Shown: piece after piece, positions 1 to 9,399 of the stretch
How the letters are laid out: every line of letters starts with the position of its first letter
How positions within the stretch are numbered: position 1 is the first letter of the stretch
Origin: Schistosoma haematobium
Lineage: Eukaryota > Platyhelminthes > Trematoda > Strigeidida > Schistosomatidae
Direction: 5' to 3'
DNA length: 64,000 bases
Assembly: GCF_000699445.3 (NCBI RefSeq)
Contig: NC_067195.1
Coordinates: forward strand, 22,211,287 to 22,275,286
Translations under genes and position numbers: made by a program
The notes under the pieces: model-generated
The model's database searches: none
What the model saw: only the letters and a program-made list of their open reading frames with translations
What the model was told of the DNA's origin: nothing

Positions 1-1362
1 GAAACATAGTGGACACGAATGAAGCGTAATCACCAGGTTCTAACTTTACTAGGTGATAAGTGACCAATAAATACACTTATTTAACAATCGCTTAAGTTTT
101 CTTAATGGCCAAAATCACATGATATTTTTAAATAACAGAATAGCTGCCCTTGAATTTAAAAGACAATGAAGGTATTCTAATTCGCATGTTAGAAAACCTA
201 ACATGACAAGGACAATGAATTACAAAAAAAACTAGATAATCGACATAGTACAACAGACTTATTTTTATTTCAAAGACTAGACTTAGTTTATTAATTCAGA
301 TTCTGTTTCTGAGGTGAGTGAGTTGGAATGACTATAATGTACCTGTATTGTAATAAAGAGTTACTGCCACATGTCAAGCCAGTGTTCAATACACACAAAT
401 AGCTACCCATACAATTGTACTAACAAAACTATGGTATAATTGAATCCTATTTACAAAATACTTTTTTCATGTATTATGATTGGATTTCTGAAAACTAGGA
501 GTCAAGTGTGTATAGAAAGACCTTAGAAACACAAATATCCGGTTGTATCAGAAAGCATAAATCTGTCCATACTTTTCTTCTTTGAAACTAGTAGACCGAC
601 GTTAATATCCGTTTGGAATTCCACTAATGTTAAGCAGCAAAGAAAAGTATAAGTTACGAATTTATATACTCAATCCTGAGACAAAAACTTGAAAAAGGTA
701 CTTAAGGTTTAAAATAACCACGCCTCCTAACAATGTGCTAAGTAATGACTACCTAATACCTTGCTAATTTGCAAACCAAAAGATATCAAAGAAATTGAAC
801 AAATCGTCCTTGTGATCAACGGGGTAAACCGTATACACACCCTCAACCTACATCAGATCTATCATTTTGAGATTACTTGTGTGATAGGGGAGTTGTAATT
901 ATTGTTAGTTCATGTGTAGCTGAATTCGAGAAATTTGTCAAGTTGAAAGAAAAAATTTTTACGGATTAGTCGTGTGCATTTCACAATACTAAGGGAGTGA
1001 AAAGCAACTTTACGGGCTTCCATTCATTGGCATCAAACCTTAATGTTTCAGTAAACAAAAAATAAATCCACTGGGATTGTGATGAGGCGTGACTTATCAT
1101 TCGTCCGTGTGTGGAGGTTTTAGAAGTTTTCCAGAGGGCTTTAAGCAACCTTCCAGAATGAGGTTTGGCTAGGTCCTAACCTCGACCTGAAACTTTTTTG
1201 AACTTCATAATAATGCACTTTTATCCTCACGTTTAACTCAGTTATACACAGCAGTATTTCATTCCCATGGTCGTGCTTCTACTGAGGAACATGGCACATA
1301 ATGAACAAAACGTTTGGTATGTAAATATTTAGTGAGGCCTATTCATATGTTCCAGCATGTGA
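1..1362. other. AT-rich stretch, no gene seen
   Basis: No convincing coding exon, RNA gene or recognised repeat on either strand. Frames are closed by frequent stops. It precedes the tail of an RTE-like element. Confidence 0.5.
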
Positions 1363-1850
1363 TTAGAGTGGACGGCGTATTGTGATTACCTATAAAATGT
1401 TTTCGTCATTACGAGTAAAGTAGGCTGGAAGAAAGATAGAGACGGCCAAACCGAAACATAGCATCAGTTCATGGGGTCACTGACGACTGGACTGAGTCAT
1501 GTTAGTAAGTGTAGACTATCTGGTTTAGATCCGCGTGATTACTGTAACTAATGGCTGAAGACTATGGGTGATATGGCTCAGAATCGATCACAATGGCGTA
1601 GGTGTATACACTCTTTGTTTACCCTTAAACCGTGAGACTAAAATTGCTTTATACCTTTATTGCTAGGAGCTAATTCTTTCTTCCTATACTATTATCCTTA
1701 TACACAATCTTTCTTTCATATATTACTAGCATTGAAGGAACTACTTCTATTAATTTGGTGTTCGTCTTATTGTGCTTATGAGATGTAGCAACTTCGACCG
1801 ATGCATATATGCGTCTGGTCTTACGTTGCAGCTGACTGACTGGGAACTTT
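1363..1850 (+). mobile_element. RTE-like retrotransposon, 3'-terminal fragment
   Basis: The translation around 1433-1620 reads GWKKDRDGQTET and then DMAQNRSQWRRCIHSLF. This is the C-terminal end of the same polyprotein whose tail appears at 10.36-10.87 kb and, in a related family, at 28.4, 33.1 and 37.8 kb. There are in-frame stops, so it is dead. The 3' UTR that follows ends near 1845 in a (CTGA)-like tail (GCAGCTGACTGACTG), as the 11.1-kb copy does. Everything upstream of the C-terminus is missing, as expected for a 5'-truncated non-LTR insertion. Confidence 0.7.
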
Positions 1851-1959
1851 GAACAGAATGATTCAAGACGGCAAAGATGTCCCTATTCTTCGTCTTGCCC
1901 CAAATTCTGAGATTTTGAAACCCTCATAACTTTTTTGAGTATAGTTCACTAATTTATAT

Positions 1960-2135
1960 AATCTCGAAATGTATCTTTGATGCCTAATCTTTTCTATCAC
2001 CACTGATACTGTTACTACTTCTACTGCTCTGATATTCGACCTGACAACTTCATTTCCTTGTGCTAATGAAGTATGGCAACCTGAACCGATGTGGATAAGT
2101 ACCGGATTCTACTTTGCGACTGAGTGACCAACTAA
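1960..2135 (+). mobile_element. RTE-like 3' UTR tail fragment
   Basis: A second, separate copy of the same 3' UTR. It shares the order 'ACTGATACT..., GTGCTAATG..., TTCTACTTTGCGACTGA' with 10975-11105 and with 48420-48540. Only the untranslated tail is present. Confidence 0.55.
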
Positions 2136-3085
2136 TTCAAAATCGCGATATTAGAACAAAACACAAAACTATTTGAATACTTTCGTACATAAGGCAAATA
2201 ATTTTCAATTACAGCTTTTTCTTTTTTCTCTTCGATGTTTTGGGTTTTTGAACTTCGATGGTTTGTGTTCTGAGGTAAAAATAAAAAATAAAGCCCTTTA
2301 GTAATACACGAATTTAATAAATTGAAGGTATTTTTGAGTTATAAATACTTTTAGTTGTAAAAACTCGATAACAAGCCCAAAAATCTTGAATTTATTAAAC
2401 AATAGTATCCCATATTTTTCAAATGGCCTTAGTAACAGCTAAAATCGAGAGAAGAGCACCATTCTTATCATAGCAACTTTAAATGCACACATGTTTGTAG
2501 CTCTTGACAAGCACATTTAACTCTGCTTTTAAATGTCATGTAACTCAGTGACTAGGCAAAGATTAATGTGCCAATCATACTTATGTAATAAGAGCTAGTG
2601 ATGATACCCTTAGTGTAAACAGACTGAGAGTTCATTTAGGCAGCTCCATCGAGGCTGTTGAAAGAACAAATGAACTACTCTAACCCATGAGACCGAAAAC
2701 AGTTTGGTCATCGCATAACTTGGAGGTTGATATTTGAACTTATGTTATTGGGGATGCGGTGTCACGAAGAACTCTCAAGCTATTCCACACTTTCTAGTTT
2801 GAATCCGTGAAGATACTTGCGAATGTATCAGAATCATGGTTAATTTTTATTACATACAAAATTGTTATACTGATATAACCTGTCATCGTTTTACAGTTAG
2901 TTTATTTAGTTTATATTTATAATCACAAACCTGGTAATAACAGGAGAATTATATGTACTACAAAAAGTAACATCATAGCCAAGTTATAAAGGAAAGGTGT
3001 ACTAATTACAACTTGGAGTAAAATTACTACTTGTCTCAATTATATGAAAGTGAGGTCAACACATGAGAGCCGCTAACTTTTCTAG
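2136..3085. other. Unassigned intergenic stretch
   Basis: AT-rich sequence with no convincing exon or recognised repeat. It lies 3' of the minus-strand MPHOSPH6-like gene and may contain its 3' UTR. Confidence 0.4.
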
Positions 3086-3183
3086 TTACTGAATCGTATG
3101 ATTATTTAGACTGTGGTGTACTAACGGATGCTGATATGGTAAAAAGTGTATTTCATCATATGGGATAAAATTACAGAGTTCCT
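3086..3183 (-). CDS. Candidate second exon of the MPHOSPH6-like gene
   Basis: After the donor-like site at 3298, a tract TCTGTCTTTTTTTGGAAG ends at 3184. An open frame in the matching phase follows to a TAA at 3086-3088, adding about 32 residues starting E-E-L-C-N-F. Phase and splice signals fit, but I see no clear similarity to the end of known MPP6 proteins. Retention of the intron would simply end the protein about six codons after the donor. Confidence 0.28.
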
Positions 3184-3281
3184 CTTCCAAAAAAAGACAG
3201 AAATAAAATGAAAACATTGGATTATTCATATAACTTTAGCTTAAATGCTTGGCAAATCAGTGTATAGCATGTTGAAGCAAA

Positions 3282-3734
3282 CTATCTACAAGATTTACCT
3301 TCAAATCTTTTGAAACGGATACTTGTTTTTGATGCCCGGCCTTCAAATGATTGCGAATATTCACAAACAGAGTTGTCTCGATTGGGCAAACGAGAATCGG
3401 GTAAGTTATTAACCAGAGATTGAGGAATGGCGTCGGCGTTAGTAGGAGAATTAAAGCCACCGAAACTTTCTCGAAACCCAGGTGATACATTGTAGAGCTT
3501 AAAAATACTTTTAACAAACTGATAACGATATTTCGACTTAAGGATGGTAGCTCTTTTGTTGATATGCTTTTCTACAGAAGAAGGGAGTTTAAATCCATAC
3601 TCTTGTGAATTAGGAAGGATGTCTGGGGCACTTTGATTAGTAGCCTTCTCCTTGGCTACGAGAGTTCGTCGCATAAAATTCATTTGGAGTAAATTCTTCG
3701 ATATACCAAGCTCACTAACATCTAAGTTAGCCAT
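3282..3734 (-). CDS. MPHOSPH6: M-phase phosphoprotein 6 (MPP6) homologue, RNA exosome cofactor
   Basis: The reading frame starts at the ATG at 3734; the two codons upstream begin with TTG, so they are not a eukaryotic start. It runs about 150 codons, close to the roughly 160 residues of animal MPP6. The N-terminus reads LGISKNLLQMNFMRRTL, matching the conserved MPP6 motif that opens 'SKNLL.M.FM.R'. A second family landmark, a FGGFNSPTNAD stretch at about residues 92-102, aligns with the 'RGFNPE' block. In the known family, MPP6 is a nuclear protein that binds RNA and the exosome and helps 3' processing of 5.8S rRNA. A donor-like GAAG/GTAAAT occurs at 3299/3298, so the last residues may be intronic and the protein may continue in a further exon (see 3086-3183). 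The middle of the protein is poorly conserved, so the assignment rests on the two motifs and the length. Confidence 0.72.
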   Translation of the reverse strand: MANLDVSELGISKNLLQMNFMRRTLVAKEKATNQSAPDILPNSQEYGFKLPSSVEKHINKRATILKSKYRYQFVKSIFKLYNVSPGFRESFGGFNSPTNADAIPQSLVNNLPDSRLPNRDNSVCEYSQSFEGRASKTSIRFKRFEGKSCR

Positions 3735-3934
3735 CGTCAACTACACATAAAGGAACAAATGGAGGACTAGGTAAGTAGATTTCAGATAATTTATGTTGAA
3801 TATACTACAACTATATTGAAAAAGTTTGATTGTGTCAATTAAGTACCTATCATTTAACCACAAAAACGACTGACCGCAATTTACTATGTGACCATGAATT
3901 AATAGTCTTTTCGTAGAATACCTACCCACTGGTT

Positions 3935-4679
3935 CCTTAGAGCAAGGGTGTCCCCAAAAGAGATGAGCAAGATCATTCTAGCGTCAGATAACTGCATTTC
4001 ATAGACCTATGGTATGAATGGATTGCAATATAATGTCTCATCCTTATCATTCTGAGTTGTCTGGATGCCTATCCCAATAAAGTACTCATGATTAGAAAAG
4101 ACGGCTTATCTTGGGAGTACTGAAACAAGTGAAGAGGGATATAATTACTGTTAATCAAAATACACACAACCTCATAACTTCATTGGACAACTTGTAAGCC
4201 GTAGATTAAAGTAACAGCTAAGTGGACCTGTCGCGAAAAATAACCATGCAAAGGTAAGCGTCAACAAATGTATGCTAGCTCTTTTGCTCGATACCAGCTA
4301 GTTGCGACTTTCGCCTCAAGATATGGTAGTATAAGCGGTATTGACATATCTTTGAAAAAGAGTATAGTATGCATGCCCCCATTAAACTACATCTTAGAAA
4401 CATATACAAGATCCTCTCAGACCTCAGATATAATCCCAAGGAATATTTGGGAAACTGCAATTACCGAAACCTACTAGATGGTAGGTAGATTGAAGGAATA
4501 AGAATTAATCGGAAGAAAACAGTTCCTACAGACACATTGCATGCGCACTTAGTAACGAAAGCAATCAACAAAAATAGAAAAAAAACGTGAGGTTAAGACA
4601 ATCTGATAATCGGGACCAGAATCTGATATAATGCGGTTTCGAATAGGAACAGGATAAAAAAAGCGACGAATGAAACGTT
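3935..4679. other. Upstream region of MPHOSPH6-like gene, nothing identified
   Basis: Lies between the divergent start of the minus-strand gene and the 5' end of the plus-strand CR1-like element. Short frames here have no recognisable domain. Confidence 0.4.
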
Positions 4680-4988
4680 TCGCGCGCTATTTAAAAAGGA
4701 CAGTGGTACTTTTCCTCGCTGAGTAAATTTCTTTGTTTTGATCGTTTATTACGTATCAAGACTACTGTTTTCACTTTAATTGAATTTATTTCAGTTGAAG
4801 TATTCGACTAGAGTATCGGTTTTACTGTTCTCTCAATTAGTTTTGTCGTCGGTACTCTTGAGTACCTCTTTTTCAACTGTATCTGTTAGTACTTTTGGTC
4901 CTAGCAATCTACAGCTCTTCACTTTTTTGGTCATTGATTATTTTTTGTTTCTAAGTATCATCGCATCTTGAAAAAGTACCCCTCCTAA

Positions 4989-6068
4989 ATGACCGGACAG
5001 TGTAAAAAAAGCAGTTGCCAACGTCAGGGTTGTCGTTATCCTGTTGAAAGCGGCATGCAGTGCGACGAGTGCAAAGGCTGGTACCACGAAGTTTGCACGA
5101 CCTTAACGCCTGCTGCTTTCGAACGGTTCAGTAAGAAAGGTTGTGTATGGCTTTGTCAACAGTGCTGCTCGGATGCAAACAGCTTGTTAACCGAGGCCAT
5201 CTCACTGGTTGATGCTGCAAAGAAGTGTTTTAGCAAGCATAGTCGGAACGCGTCAAACAGCACTCGATCTGTCGACACGCAAATCGACGTGAAGGAAACT
5301 AAGGTTAGTCCGATGATAGATGACTCACGCCCGTCAAAGAAGGAAAAGCAGTCTCCAAAGGGGCCTGCCTTAAACAAAGGCTCAAGAAAAGTAGGGTCTT
5401 CTGTTCCCCATCTCCCAGATGGGGTCCAACAGGAAGCACCTAGAAGCCGCAATCGCAAGGCTCGATCGGTTTCAAGCGGTAAACATAACCTGACCTCTCA
5501 GGTCGTCGACAACCCCCCAAAATCCAACACTAGGTTTGACGCAACTGTTATTGCTTCTACCAGCACCGTTGACGAATGGGTACAGGTTGTAAGGAAGAAA
5601 AGTAAGGATATAAAAGGGAACCCTGCCCCCGTAAAAGTAGTTGAAAAATAGAAAGCTGATCATAGCGACAGATCAGCTATTTTTCATAGAATCATGGAGA
5701 GCGAGAGCTCTGGACCTAAAGCTCGTCTTGAGCATGACATTGTACTGATTAGGCAGCTGCTTAATCAACTCATGCCTCAAAATATGACCTGGGTCACCTT
5801 GCTAAAAGTGTACAGACTAGGGAGTCTAGCGGACTCGAAACCAAATCATTCCAGACTGCTTAAAGTAGTATTCAGCTTTTCGAACGAACGTGACTTAATT
5901 TTACAGAATGGACACAAATTAAAGGGTTCAGGAGTCTTTATCCGAAAGGACCTATCGTTGGCAAACCGTGTTAAAAGACGGAAAGCCGAGAAAGAACTAC
6001 AACTGAGGTTAGACGCTGGCAAAAACGACCTGAAAATTGTAAATTTTCGGGTTGTAAGACTTCGATAG
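4989..6068 (+). pseudogene. CR1-like ORF1 with PHD-type zinc finger, one in-frame stop
   Basis: The ATG at 4989 opens a 220-codon frame whose first 60 residues hold a PHD-like Cys/His cluster (MQCDECKGWYHEVC, then WLCQQCC). The middle is rich in Ser, Lys and Arg and is probably disordered. A TAG at 5649-5651 interrupts it. The same frame continues through 5694-6068 with a second domain (RLLKVVF..ERDLILQNG, then KDLSLANRVKRRKAEKEL), so the ancestral ORF1 was about 360 codons. In this family ORF1 products package element RNA; the PHD finger may contact chromatin, which is an inference. The homologous domain pair occurs at 54675-53721 on the minus strand. Confidence 0.75.
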
Positions 6069-7318
6069 AGAATGATGCCGAAGCCACTCTGGGTGAAGCA
6101 CGGAGGCACTTAAACAGGCCTCGGATCTGTTACACCAGTGCACGAAGCTTACTTAATAAGCGATCGGAACTAGGTGTACAGATTGACTCTACAAAGCCAG
6201 ACATAATCGCAGTAACAGAAACCTGGCTGACACAGGCTATAGATTTCGAGGGTTTTACGTTAGTAAGGGCCGACAGAACACAAAAGCACAAAGGAGGGGG
6301 AGTAGCTCTACTCATTAGGGATGCTATCCCATTTGCCATTATCGATAATGTATCCCATGAGAGTGGGACGTGTGAATTAGTTAGTCTTCGCTTAAAATGC
6401 AAGGGACAAGAGCTGCTGATTGGTTTGGTCTATCGCAGTCCAAGCTGTGAGGCAAATGAGATCCTGTTAAGCAGTCTTAATACTTGGTCCCAAAGTGGTC
6501 GATGTCTAATCCTAGGGGACTTCGATGCACCTATGGTAGACTGGGAAAATCTGCGAACTAAATCGTCGGAGAATTCTTTCGAGCAGGAACTAATTGATGC
6601 GGTTATCACATGTGCTCTAGTGCAACATGTGAAAGACGCGACAAGGTACGATCCGGACACTGAATCATCCTTATTAGATCTTATACTGACTCACTATGAG
6701 GATGATGTTGCGAACCTCCATCATATGCCACCCCTAGGTAAAAGCGATCACGCAGTTTTAACTTTCGACTTCCATATAACTGCCAGTCATGAGCACGCGT
6801 CAGTCCAGTCCAGACCCAACGTCTGGAAAGCAAACATACCAGACATCATGCACTCAGCATCGTTAACAGATTGGACAATAGACCCAGAGTCCTCAACTGA
6901 AACGGCCTGGGATGCATTTCGAAACTCATACTTAAAAGTTACCACACCTCACATCCCTTGGACTATAACAAAGGGGCCGAAAAACTCACCACCATGGTTC
7001 AGTAGGGAGGTCCGTATCCTTCTCCGTAAGAAAAGGAAAGTGCGGGATAGATTTAGGTTACTGGGGACTGATGAGTCAAAATCTCAGTATCGAAAGGCTC
7101 GGAATACTTGTGCCTCGACCCTCCGTAAGTCTAGAAAATTGTACGAAGGAAAACTTGTTAAGGAATCCATAGAATGCCCTAAACGCTTGTATTCCTATAT
7201 AAACCAAAGGACAAGGAGAAAAGGAAATATTCCTGTTCTATGGGGAGACAGTACTGCTTCATCATTAGTGGAGGACGACTTTGGTAAGGCTCAAGTGCTC
7301 TCGAACTACTTACCATAG
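6065..7318 (+). pseudogene. CR1-like ORF2, AP-type endonuclease domain
   Basis: A frame shifted relative to ORF1 stays open from about 6065 to the TAG at 7316-7318. It shows the apurinic-endonuclease signature in order: ARSLLNKRSEL, AVTETWL, GGGVALLI, LVYRSP, ILGDFDAPMVDW and GKSDHAVLTF. The usual GDFN motif reads GDFD here, so a catalytic-site Asn is changed to Asp. Basic residues before the stop (RILLRKKRKVRDRF) form the linker to the reverse transcriptase. In this family the enzyme nicks target DNA to prime reverse transcription. Confidence 0.82.
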
Positions 7319-8878
7319 AAGCGCCCTTCCCGTCAGCGTATACAGATCCCCTCATACATACACTGGATAGCGTGACCCTTAAAGAACTCGATGTCTTTAG
7401 TCTGCTAAATAAGCTTGACTTAGGTAAATCCACGGGGCCCGATGAATTACATCCTAGGCTACTGAAGGAATTATCTAACTTCGTTGCAAGCCCTTTAAGT
7501 ACATGCTTTAACCTATCCGTTACGCAGGGTCATTTACCAAAAGACTGGAAAAACGCCATAGTAAGTCCTGTCTTCAAAAACAGGTACGAAACATAAACCT
7601 GAGAACTACCGCCCCGTTAGCCTAACTAGTGTGGTTGTTAAAACCTTAGAAAAGATTATTCGGAAGGAGCTGTTTAAGTACCTCGATGAAAACCAGATCC
7701 TTTCGGAGAAGCAGCACGGTTTCAGAATAGGTTACTCTTGTCTCACTAACTTATTAGTGGCTCGTGAAAGCTGGTGCGCTCTTAAGGATCAAAAGTTACC
7801 TGTAGACGTAGCTTACATTGATTTCAGCAAAGCTTTCGACAAAGTTCCGCACAACCGGCTGTTTTATGAGCTAAGAAATTTCGGAATTAGAGGCAATCTA
7901 TTGGTGTGGATAAAAGACCTCCTAGTTGGGCGCCAACAAAGAGTACGGGTCAACTCAAAGTTATCTAGCTGGGAAATTGTGCTTAGTGGAGTGCCCCAGG
8001 GTACAGTTTTGGGGCGTGCAATTCCTCTTGTATGTAAATGACCTTCCTCGTCTCCTATCATCATCGGTCTTGCTATATGCTGACGATGTCAATATATGGA
8101 GAACGATACGATGTAAGGGTGATAGCTTAGAACTCCAAAATGACCTGAAGAAATTATCTGGTTAGTCTCAAACCGGGCAGTTGCCGATAAATACTTCCAA
8201 GTGTGTTGTGATGCATATCGGTCATCAAGGCACAAATACATACACGATGAATAACACTGAGGTACCTATCGTTCAGACACATAATGACTTAGGAGTCATC
8301 GTTAGCCAAAACTTAGAGACTACTGCACACTGCTGTGCAATAGCCGCCGAAGGTTTTAGAACCTTATGGTCAATACGTAGGGCTTTTAGTCATGTCGACG
8401 CTACAACGTTTTTGACTTTGTATACAGTATTCGTACGTCCTAAACTTGAGTACAGCACACAAGCAGCTAGCCCCTGTTTAAAAAAGACAGTGAGCTTTTG
8501 GAAAAGGTTCAGAGAACAGCAACTAAGCTGATTCCCGGAATAGCGAAGCTTCCGTATAATGCTCGACTGACCAAGCTAAATCTATTACCGTTGCCATATC
8601 GTAAAACTAGAAGCGACTTGATTAGTTTTCAAATTGCTAAGTGATGAGTCCGCACCTAATATGCTCTCATTTTTTTGTCTTCCAAAACAGAGAATTTACG
8701 AGGATACTCCAAAAAAGTTCAAAAGCCCAGGACAAATTACTCGTCAGCTGACTATCGACTTTCCCATCGAATCATCAACGAGTGGAATTCATTACCTCAA
8801 CACGTGATTGAGGCTCCATCCGTCGACTCTTTCAAAAGAAAGTTGGACCAGCTGAGAGACCACCATTGCCAGGACTAA
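7319..8878 (+). pseudogene. CR1-like ORF2, reverse transcriptase domain, frameshifted
   Basis: The RT blocks are spread over several frames: LGKSTGPDELHPRLL (7420s), NYRPVSLTS, KQHGFRIGYSC, YIDFSKAFDKVPH (7800s), LSGVPQGTVLG, LLYADDVNIW (about 8072-8101) and the C-terminal WNSLPQHVIEAPSVDSFKRKL near 8790-8850. The YADD catalytic pair is intact, but frame changes near 7590, 8020 and 8165 and stops near 8530-8640 destroy the polyprotein. Confidence 0.85.
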
Positions 8879-8932
8879 CATAGGCCATCAAGCTCCTGTC
8901 CTTCTCAAACTGAAACTGAAACTGAACCCAGG

Positions 8933-9399
8933 CCAAATTTGTCCCTATGACCTTGAGTGGTTTTGATCAGGGCGAGCATCCCGTATTTGAAGTTCTCAGT
9001 GTTGGTTGGTATTTTTTATTGAATGAGTTTATAGTGTTCACCAAATTAAAAAGCCTGTTTACCTAGAAGCTGTTTAAAATCATTTCGAGTATGCTACCTC
9101 CTTTCTTAGTGAAAATATCACATTTGTTTTTGAGTAATTTTACATTGGAAAGTATCATAAATACAAACTCTTTGTTGTATAAAGTATATTTTTCTACTGT
9201 AATTTTATGTGTTGATCTACGGACGAGGACTTTTATCGCTCAGTATTCGGAAGCTACGCTTCTAAACCAGTCAGTACTTTACAGAAACTCTCAGCTAGTG
9301 ACCTTATTCACACGGATTGGTCTACCATAACAAATAATTTACTCCATTTAAACTTTTCCCTGGCACTCGATGAATCTTTTTTCAAAAGAATTATGACGC
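8933..9399. other. Unassigned spacer between two retroelements
   Basis: Unique-looking AT-rich sequence between the tail of the CR1-like copy and the decayed RTE element. A 79-codon frame at 9091-9330 has no recognisable domain. Confidence 0.35.

Larger units (their letters stand above)
4680..8932 (+). mobile_element. CR1-like non-LTR retrotransposon, near full length (copy 1)
   Basis: The order is 5' UTR (about 4680-4988), PHD-finger ORF1, endonuclease, reverse transcriptase, and a short 3' UTR. The 3' UTR ends in a small tandem tail (ACTGAAACTGAAACTGAA, about 8913-8930), typical of CR1-clade elements. The 5' UTR aligns well with the reverse complement of about 54880-55040, the same family in the opposite orientation. 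This fixes the 5' boundary close to 4680. ORF2 is broken by frameshifts and stops, so the copy is probably not autonomous. Confidence 0.88.

Noticed and set aside
4780..4971. 63-codon open frame before the CR1 ORF1
   Set aside because: It lies in the element's 5' UTR. The homologous stretch at about 54.9 kb diverges like non-coding sequence, and no start with a domain is evident.
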